A stretch of 11,846 bases of DNA from Gp6-AA40 sp050742535 (GTDB lineage: Bacteria; Acidobacteriota; Vicinamibacteria; Vicinamibacterales; UBA2999): contig JBOGIQ010000179.1 in assembly GCA_050742535.1 (NCBI GenBank), forward strand, positions 1 to 11,846. The letters are read 5' to 3'. This document shows positions 6,543 to 11,846 of the stretch, in pieces; the first letter of the stretch is position 1, and every line of letters starts with the position of its first letter. The notes under the pieces were generated by a model. It was not told the origin of the DNA. It searched no databases and worked only from the letters and a program-made list of their open reading frames with translations. The position numbers and the translations under genes are program-made.

Positions 6543-7085
6543 ATGATCGTTAGAGTCGCTTTATGTACCGTAGTGTGCGTTGCCTTGTTGAATAGTCCAG
6601 CCGGCGCAGACACGGTTGCCGACGCATATCTTCGCCAACTGACCCTTGTTGAGCAGGATATCGTCGGCCTTGCCGAGGCGATGCCGGCGAATCGCTACGA
6701 TTTTCGACCGACGGCCGGCACGTTCGATGACGTGCGGACGTTTGGGGAGCAGGTGCGGCACGTCGCGACGATGATTTACATGACCGCTGCAATCGTGCTG
6801 CAGGAGAAATCGCCGTATGGCCCGGGCCCTGGCGACAACGGGCCTGCCACGATTCAGGGGAAGGACGCGATTGTCGATTACCTGAAGGGGTCGGTCGCCT
6901 ACGCCAGACGGGCGATGTCGTCCCTGACGCTGAAAAACCATCTCGATCCGCTCAAGACCCACTTCGGCCCGCAGCCGCGTATTGAGGTCGCCAACGGCAT
7001 CGTGTATCACAGCTACAACCACTACGGTCAGATGGTCGTCTACGCGCGCATGAACGGCGTGGTGCCGCCGGCCAGCCGCCGCTGA
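6543..7085 (+). CDS. exported DinB-fold protein
   Basis: 180 residues. An N-terminal signal peptide (MIVRVALCTVVCVALLNSPAGA) precedes a DinB/YfiT-like four-helix bundle. The metal triad typical of the fold is visible: H73 in GEQVRHVATMIY, and H156 and H160 in VYHSYNHYGQMVVYARMNG, followed by VVPP as in many family ends. Known DinB-superfamily members bind divalent metal and some act as thiol-dependent transferases (bacillithiol, mycothiol). Most are cytoplasmic, so export is notable. Acidobacterial genomes carry many exported versions of unknown role. It is transcribed away from the P-loop gene, and its stop lies 9 bp before the palindrome controlling the PepSY/TonB operon. No reaction can be given. 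Confidence 0.8.
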   Translation: MIVRVALCTVVCVALLNSPAGADTVADAYLRQLTLVEQDIVGLAEAMPANRYDFRPTAGTFDDVRTFGEQVRHVATMIYMTAAIVLQEKSPYGPGPGDNGPATIQGKDAIVDYLKGSVAYARRAMSSLTLKNHLDPLKTHFGPQPRIEVANGIVYHSYNHYGQMVVYARMNGVVPPASRR

Positions 7086-7093
7086 GACGCAAT

Positions 7094-7121
7094 CCTGAAC
7101 GAAGGTTCAGGAAATCTTCAG
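7094..7121 (+). promoter_or_regulatory. CTGAA-N6-TTCAG palindrome plus a third TTCAG, upstream of the PepSY/TonB operon
   Basis: CCTGAAC-GAAG-GTTCAGG (7094-7111) is a perfect 7-bp inverted repeat. A further TTCAG at 7117-7121 repeats the right arm (7106-7110) exactly 11 bp on, the half-site step of OmpR-family regulators. A T6 run follows at 7122-7127. The same CTGAA-N6-TTCAG appears at 11747-11762. Operator is favoured; the T-run makes a terminator for the DinB gene the alternative, but 10 nt separate it from the stem. Confidence 0.5.
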
Positions 7122-7160
7122 TTTTTTCCGTCCGGTCTCCACCCTAGACTCGACGGTCGC

Positions 7161-8789
7161 GTGGCTCGCCCGACCGCTCTCCTCAAGCGCCTGCTGATCT
7201 TCGTCCACCGCTGGATCGGTGTGGCCCTGTCGGTGATCTTCCTGCTCTGGTTCGCGTCCGGCATCGTGATGATGTACTGGACGTTCCCGGCCGTCACCGC
7301 GGACGACCGGCTCGAACGTCTGCCGATCCTCGAGCCGGAACGGATCACGGTGTCCGCCGAACAGGCGGCCGCGGCGCTCGGCCGCGAGGAGGCGCCGGGG
7401 CAGGTCAGGCTCACCAGCTTCGACGGCCGTCCCGCCTACCGCTTTGGCGGCGGACGCGGAGGGGGCGGCCGTGGCGGCGGCTGGATGATGGTGTACGCCG
7501 ACGACGGTTCGCTCGCAGACAACGTAGACGAGGGCATCGTCGATCGCGCGGCGGCGGCATGGGCCGGACGGCCGCTGGCACAGGCGAAGAAGGAGTCGGT
7601 CGAAGAAGTCGATCAGTGGACCGTCGCCGGCGGCTTCCGCAATCTGCGCCCGCTCTACAAGTACTCGTTCCCGGACGGGCAGCAGGTCTACGTCAACGGC
7701 AACACCGCGGAGGTCGTGCAGTACACGACGACCTCATCGCGTTTCTGGGCCTACCTTGGCGCGATCCCGCACTGGATGTACTTCACGCCGCTGCGCAAGC
7801 ATCAGCCGCAGTGGTTCAAGTTCGTCGTCTGGTCGTCGCTGATCGGCACGATCACCGCCCTGATCGGCGTCGTCGTTGCCATCTGGATGCTCTCGCCGAA
7901 AAAGCGCTATCGCCACGCCGGCGCGCCGACGAGCATTCCGTACCGCGGCTGGAAGCGATGGCACACGATCGCCGGTCTGATCTTCGGCGTGGTGACCGTC
8001 ACGTGGGCGTTCAGCGGCCTGCTGTCGATGGGACCGTTTCCGATCATCGATCGGCTCACTGCGCTCACGGTTCCAACGCCGCCGGCGCCCGCCGGCGAGG
8101 CCGGTGCGAACCGCGGACGCGGCGGCGCCGGACGAGGTCCCAATCTCGCGGCGGCGCTTCGCGGGCGAGGCTCCCCGCCGCTGTCGGTCTACGAAGAGAA
8201 GGATCCGCGTACCGCCATTGCCTCGGTCCGTGAGTGTGGCGTCAAGGAGCTGGAGTTCACGTCGTTCGCCGGGACGCCGGTCTATCTCGCGACCAATGGC
8301 GGCGGGGAGACCCGCATCATTCCGGTCCGGGGACCGCCGAAATCGTCGTACGGCGTGGACGAGGTGATGGGCATCGTCCGCGACTCCGCAGGGAAGGACC
8401 TCGCCGACCTTCGTCTGATCGACCAGTACGACGCGTATTACCTCGATCGCCGGCGCGAAGCACCGCTGCCCGTCATCTATGCCGAGCTGAACGATCCGCT
8501 CCGGACCCGGTACTACATCGATCCGAAGACCGCCCGTGTCGTCGGCACCTACAGCAAGCGCAACTGGGTGAGCCGGTGGCTCTATCACGGTCTGCATTCG
8601 CTCGATTTCCCGTGGCTCTACAACTACCGCCCGCTGTGGGACATCGTCGTCATCACCTTGATGCTCGGAGGCACGGCGTTGTGCGTGACATCGCTGGTGC
8701 TGACGTGGCGCGTGCTGAAGCGCAAGGTCGCGGCGGTGGTGCGCACCCGTTTGAATACCCCTAACGAAGATCTGGCCATCGAGGCCTAG
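7161..8789 (+). CDS. PepSY-associated transmembrane protein (metal/siderophore uptake type)
   Basis: 542 residues from GTG 7161. Four membrane segments: about 11-40, 222-245, 267-290 and 492-517, with two large periplasmic regions between. Conserved-looking histidines sit at membrane edges: H16 (FVHRWIG), H204 (IPHWMYFTPLR), H268 (KRWHTIAGL), and H476 and H479 (YHGLHSLDFPWLY), as in PepSY_TM proteins coded beside siderophore receptors; some are thought to act as membrane ferric reductases. YYIDPKTARVVGTY (451-464) resembles a PepSY motif. Two Gly/Arg-rich tracts (94-108 and 319-338) interrupt the periplasmic regions. The ribosome site is weak. The stop is 15 nt before the TonB receptor, so this is the first gene of a two-gene operon. 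Iron reduction or release is an inference from family and context. Confidence 0.85.
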   Translation: MARPTALLKRLLIFVHRWIGVALSVIFLLWFASGIVMMYWTFPAVTADDRLERLPILEPERITVSAEQAAAALGREEAPGQVRLTSFDGRPAYRFGGGRGGGGRGGGWMMVYADDGSLADNVDEGIVDRAAAAWAGRPLAQAKKESVEEVDQWTVAGGFRNLRPLYKYSFPDGQQVYVNGNTAEVVQYTTTSSRFWAYLGAIPHWMYFTPLRKHQPQWFKFVVWSSLIGTITALIGVVVAIWMLSPKKRYRHAGAPTSIPYRGWKRWHTIAGLIFGVVTVTWAFSGLLSMGPFPIIDRLTALTVPTPPAPAGEAGANRGRGGAGRGPNLAAALRGRGSPPLSVYEEKDPRTAIASVRECGVKELEFTSFAGTPVYLATNGGGETRIIPVRGPPKSSYGVDEVMGIVRDSAGKDLADLRLIDQYDAYYLDRRREAPLPVIYAELNDPLRTRYYIDPKTARVVGTYSKRNWVSRWLYHGLHSLDFPWLYNYRPLWDIVVITLMLGGTALCVTSLVLTWRVLKRKVAAVVRTRLNTPNEDLAIEA

Positions 8790-8804
8790 AGGAGTGGTGA
8801 TTTC

Positions 8805-11114
8805 ATGGGCAAGGCAATAGGCATAATGCTGGCGGCGCTGTTGATATGCGCCGCCGAGACCGCGGCGCAGCAGCGCTCGCTCTCGGGAACGGTCCGGGAC
8901 TCGAGCGGCGTGGTTCCCGGCGCAACGGTCACGCTGGCGTCAGCGGGCACGCAGGTCGCGACAACGACGACAGACCAGTCCGGAAATTATCGGTTCGCCG
9001 AACTCCCGGCTGGCAGCTTCGAACTGTCGGTGTCGTTGCGAGGGTACGAGACCGTGACCCGCAACGTCGTGCTGGGGCCCGACACTCCTGCCGTGGACGT
9101 GGTGCTGGCGGTGGGGCGCGTGACCACGTCGGTGAGCGTCACGGCGACCGCCGGCAAGGCGACGGCGACGCGGCTTCCGGTCCCCGACACCGATGTGCCA
9201 GCCCAGGTCAGCACGATTCCGCAGGAACTGATCCTGCAGCAGGGGCTCAACACGGTGGGCGATGCCTTGAGAAACGCCTCGGGCGTTCAGGCTATCCGCT
9301 GGTACGGCGTCTACGAGCAGTACACCATCCGCGGCTTCTTCGACGCCGATCGCGACGGCTTCAACGCCGTGATGATCGACGGCATGCGCCGCAACGGAAA
9401 TCGATCCGCGACGCAGGCCAACAACGTGGATGCGATCGAAGTGCTCAAGGGGCCAAGCTCCATCCTCTATGGACGTGGCGCGCTCGGCGGCAGCATCAAC
9501 ATCATCCGCAAGAAGCCGCAGGCCGTTCGTTCAGGCGACGTGTTCTACCGCGGCGGCCGGTTCAACACGCACCAGTTCGCCCTCGGGACGACGGGGCCCG
9601 TCGGGAACCGCGAGAACCTGATGTACCGCGCCGATCTGAGCGTCGAGGCGAGCGACGGCTGGCGTGATGCCGGTGCGAATCGCCTCAACGTGGCGCCGTC
9701 GCTCACATGGCTGATCAACCCGAGGGCCCGGCTCACGCTGCACCAGGTGTTCGTGCGCGACCGCTTCGACGGCGACGGCGGAGTGCCGCTGAACATCATC
9801 GACCTCCCGGATTTCCGGCGTGATGCCAATTTCCGTCTGCCGCAGGACCGCGTACTGGTCGAGGACTCGCAGACGCTGGCGCTGTTCACCGGCAATCTGG
9901 CATCCGGATGGACTGTGCGCAACTCCCTCAGCGTGCAGCGGACCAGCGACAAGTATTTCGTCACTGAAGGCGTCTACGGGAGCCCCGACGAGAACCTCGT
10001 CTACCGGGAACCGCTCGACTTTCATCACACGCGGCGGCCGGCGCAGAACCAGGCGGAAGTCGTCGGCCGTCTTACCGGTGCCGGCACACACAACCTGCTG
10101 TTCGGCTACGAATTTCACCGCGACAAGTACCGGACCGAGGTGACCGCGGGCGACGATCCCGACTGTATCTGCGGCTACTGGTGGACCACGATTCAGCCCA
10201 TGGACATCACCACGATGGCAGAGACGCAGGGGCCGCTCGACATCGACACCATCGCTCGAACGACCTTCGTCAACGATCGGACACACGCGTTCTACCTCCA
10301 GGACCAAATCGACCTCACGCCGCAGATCAAGCTCAATCTCGGCTACCGGGCGGATAACTATGAGCGGGACGTCACGCGGGTCGGTGGTTTCCCATTTACT
10401 CCGCAGCACCGTGAGCAGACGGCACACTCATATCGTGCGGGCGTCGTCTTCGCGCCCCGCTACGACCAGCAGTTCTACTTCGCGACCTCGAGCTCGTTCA
10501 CGCCGGTCAATACTGTTCCCGCGGACGGATCGCAGCTCGAGCCGAGCACGGCGCGCAACTATGAGGTCGGCCACCGCTGGCAGGGATGGAACGGCCGGGT
10601 CGATACGACCGCGGCTGTCTACTATCTGGTCCGGAACAACGTGACGATTCAGCAGTCGGTCATCAACTTCATTCAGGTCGGCGAGCAGAACTCCAAGGGC
10701 CTGGACGTGGACGTCAACACCGATCTCGGCGGCAATGCGTTTTTGGTCTTCAACTACGGGCTGTCCGTCCCGAAGTTCTCGGAAGGCACGCTCGACGGCA
10801 AGACACCGCGGTTCGTGCCGAAGCACAACGTCAATCTGTGGCTGCGGAAGGACTTCTCCGGCGGGTTCAATGCCGGCTTCGGCCTGCGCTATCTGGCGTC
10901 GCAGTTCGGCGACAACGCCAACACTCAGCGGCTCGACGATTACACGATTTTCTCTGGTGCCATCGGGTATCGCACACCGGGCTGGGACTGGACCGTGAAT
11001 GCCGAGAACCTGTTCAACAACGACGACTACTTCCTCCCGGGTCACTTCGGAAACAACGCGTTTCCCGGTCAGCCGATCAACGTCACGACGACGCTTCGGC
11101 TGAAGTGGAGGTAA
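8805..11114 (+). CDS. TonB-dependent siderophore-type outer-membrane receptor
   Basis: 769 residues. A signal peptide ends near AETAAQQ (18-23). Residues about 25-104 are a carboxypeptidase-regulatory-like beta domain (SLSGTVRDSSGVVPGATVTL). SVSVTATA (109-116) is a likely TonB box. The plug (about 128-240) has DVPAQVSTIPQELI, YTIRGF (173-178) and VLKGPSSILYGRGALGGSI (213-231). The rest is a beta-barrel ending in NVTTTLRLKWR, with a near-terminal aromatic as expected for barrel assembly. Ligand is probably a ferric siderophore, judged from the FhuA/FpvA-like plug and the PepSY partner; copper or another chelate remains possible. Cys454 and Cys456 (DPDCICGYWW) fall in a probable extracellular loop. 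AGAGGAG (8788-8794) lies 10 nt before the ATG. The 3' end overlaps the convergent DUF6152 gene by 32 bp. Confidence 0.92.
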   Translation: MGKAIGIMLAALLICAAETAAQQRSLSGTVRDSSGVVPGATVTLASAGTQVATTTTDQSGNYRFAELPAGSFELSVSLRGYETVTRNVVLGPDTPAVDVVLAVGRVTTSVSVTATAGKATATRLPVPDTDVPAQVSTIPQELILQQGLNTVGDALRNASGVQAIRWYGVYEQYTIRGFFDADRDGFNAVMIDGMRRNGNRSATQANNVDAIEVLKGPSSILYGRGALGGSINIIRKKPQAVRSGDVFYRGGRFNTHQFALGTTGPVGNRENLMYRADLSVEASDGWRDAGANRLNVAPSLTWLINPRARLTLHQVFVRDRFDGDGGVPLNIIDLPDFRRDANFRLPQDRVLVEDSQTLALFTGNLASGWTVRNSLSVQRTSDKYFVTEGVYGSPDENLVYREPLDFHHTRRPAQNQAEVVGRLTGAGTHNLLFGYEFHRDKYRTEVTAGDDPDCICGYWWTTIQPMDITTMAETQGPLDIDTIARTTFVNDRTHAFYLQDQIDLTPQIKLNLGYRADNYERDVTRVGGFPFTPQHREQTAHSYRAGVVFAPRYDQQFYFATSSSFTPVNTVPADGSQLEPSTARNYEVGHRWQGWNGRVDTTAAVYYLVRNNVTIQQSVINFIQVGEQNSKGLDVDVNTDLGGNAFLVFNYGLSVPKFSEGTLDGKTPRFVPKHNVNLWLRKDFSGGFNAGFGLRYLASQFGDNANTQRLDDYTIFSGAIGYRTPGWDWTVNAENLFNNDDYFLPGHFGNNAFPGQPINVTTTLRLKWR

Positions 11115-11697
11115 CACCTGGTCGATCGGCCAGTCGCCGCCGCAACGCCAGCGCACTCACCAGCATCAGCGTGCCCAGCACGCCGATGAATGGCAGTGCG
11201 CTCGCCGTCGCGGGCAGCGCCCGCTGATCTCCGGCTCTCCGATCTCCGCTGGTTCCGACCGCGCCCGGCTCGTTCGCGCCGCTGCGGGCGAGCGCGCCGG
11301 TGGCGGAATCAAGGTAATAGGACGATGCCCCCGACAGTTTGTGGCCCGAGTCCATCGTGATGGAGTCCGCATTGGCGAACAGCGACCCATTCCCTGCCTG
11401 CCAGCCTCGCATGATGACGTGCTGGCCGATTGGGAGCGTCGTTTCGGACCAGCGATTCGCGAGCTCGACCCTACTGGCGAGTTCGACCTTCCAACTCGCC
11501 GTCTTGCCGTCCTGATCCTTCACCTCGAGGTAGAGGTAGGCATGCGGGTTCGTCAACTCGACTTTGGTGACAATCCCGTCAAGGGTGATCGGCTTGTTCG
11601 CGTCGAAGTCGGCCGAAAAGGCATGATGTCCCAGCGCCGCGCCGGCGCTCAGCAGCAGCCCGGCGGCCGCGCCAATGAAGCTGCGGATTAACGACAT
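11083..11697 (-). CDS. secreted DUF6152 protein with LPXTG-like C-terminal tail
   Basis: 204 residues. A signal peptide (MSLIRSFIGAAAGLLLSAGA) is followed by ALG-HHAFSADFDANKPITL; likely cleavage after Gly23 would leave His24-His25 at the mature N-terminus. The DUF6152 core (about 24-118) includes GIVTKVELTNPHAYLYLEV and a small beta-barrel-like pattern. A low-complexity linker (about 133-160) leads to LPATAS (161-166), a hydrophobic helix (168-185) and RRR (186-188), the three-part layout of a sorting or membrane-anchor signal. Sixteen residues then follow, partly coded opposite the TonB receptor end. AAAGGAGA lies about 8 nt before ATG 11697. It is divergent from the 11788 gene across the second CTGAA-N6-TTCAG site. 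DUF6152 function is not established. Confidence 0.85.
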   Translation of the reverse strand: MSLIRSFIGAAAGLLLSAGAALGHHAFSADFDANKPITLDGIVTKVELTNPHAYLYLEVKDQDGKTASWKVELASRVELANRWSETTLPIGQHVIMRGWQAGNGSLFANADSITMDSGHKLSGASSYYLDSATGALARSGANEPGAVGTSGDRRAGDQRALPATASALPFIGVLGTLMLVSALALRRRLADRPGVTSTSAEASS

Positions 11698-11743
11698 GGG
11701 ATTGCTCTCCTTTGCTCATTTGAAGGGTGCAATCCCATCGCCA

Positions 11744-11766
11744 GTGCTGAAGAACGCTTCAGGCAC
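11744..11766. promoter_or_regulatory. second CTGAA-N6-TTCAG palindrome, between divergent genes
   Basis: CTGAAG-AACG-CTTCAG (11747-11762) is a perfect 6-bp inverted repeat. It extends outward as GTG (11744-11746) to CAC (11764-11766) with a single G bulge at 11763. Arms and spacing equal those of the 7095-7110 site, while the six central bases differ. It could control either or both of the DUF6152 gene and the gene at 11788. Confidence 0.5.
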
Positions 11767-11787
11767 TCGGTGACGCCGGAGGACGAA

Positions 11788-11846
11788 ATGGCAGTGAGAG
11801 CGTGTCTCGGCATCGCGGTGGGCGTGATGGTCTGGCTTGGTGCGTC
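11788..11846 (+). CDS. exported protein, first 19 codons only
   Basis: ATG 11788 follows GGAGGA (11778-11783) by 4 nt. The visible product, MAVRACLGIAVGVMVWLGA, has a basic start and a hydrophobic core, so it is a signal peptide or a first membrane helix. The rest lies outside the window and the product cannot be named. It is divergent from the DUF6152 gene and sits directly downstream of the shared palindrome, so co-regulation with the envelope genes is plausible. Confidence 0.6.
   Translation, partial: MAVRACLGIAVGVMVWLGA

Noticed and set aside
7094..7127. Rho-independent terminator for the DinB-fold gene
   Set aside because: The stem is only 7 bp and AT-rich in the middle, and the T-run starts 10 nt after the stem; the recurrence at 11747 favours an operator.
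7734..8597. Minus-strand 287-codon frame opposite the PepSY gene
   Set aside because: No signal, helix or motif; explained by the PepSY-TM gene on the other strand.
8844..8852. Lipobox in the TonB receptor signal peptide (LLIC)
   Set aside because: Ile before Cys does not fit a lipobox, and a type I cleavage site (AETAAQ) follows.
9531..11156. Two long minus-strand frames opposite the TonB receptor
   Set aside because: Shadows; the plus strand encodes a complete receptor with signal, plug and barrel.

Overview
The window is GC-rich, lacks RNA genes, and carries protein families typical of Acidobacteriota. The strongest taxonomic signs are a PhoB-type winged helix fused to a TolB/FlgO-like domain and TPRs (1263-3005), a TonB receptor with an N-terminal carboxypeptidase-regulatory-like domain, and a short dispersed repeat that reads VRLKADTT when translated (3753-3776). 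I know this repeat from Vicinamibacteria-like genomes. The assignment rests on recalled family knowledge, not on a search.

Layout, left to right. (a) Positions 1-1072, minus strand: the 5' part of a GT-C (GT39/ArnT-like) membrane glycosyltransferase running off the window, preceded by a secreted zincin-like protein that holds a 21-bp tandem repeat and a dispersed-repeat peptide. (b) 1073-1262: a divergent control region with three AGGTGA repeats at one-helical-turn spacing and an 8-bp inverted repeat. (c) 1263-3005: the winged-helix/TPR regulator, convergent with a DUF169 protein (3019-3723, minus). (d) 3724-3840: a TATAAT box on the minus strand and a dispersed repeat ending 3 nt before the next start codon. 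(e) 3841-5990: an OmpR-family response regulator and its sensor kinase, translationally coupled by a GTGA overlap. The kinase tail overlaps, tail to tail by 101 bp, a P-loop kinase-like gene (5890-6450, minus). (f) 6543-7085: an exported DinB-fold protein behind a dyad. (g) 7161-11114: an operon of a PepSY-TM inner-membrane protein and a siderophore-type TonB receptor, i.e. an envelope metal (probably iron) uptake unit. (h) 11083-11697, minus: a secreted DUF6152 protein with a predicted N-terminal His-His and an LPXTG-like tail, divergent from a new exported protein at 11788 that leaves the window.

The main link between modules is a shared palindrome, CTGAA-N6-TTCAG. It lies upstream of the PepSY/TonB operon (7095-7110) and again between the DUF6152 gene and the 11788 gene (11747-11762). 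I propose that these units form one small metal-responsive regulon, possibly under the response regulator at 3841. This is inference; the two identical sites are seen directly.
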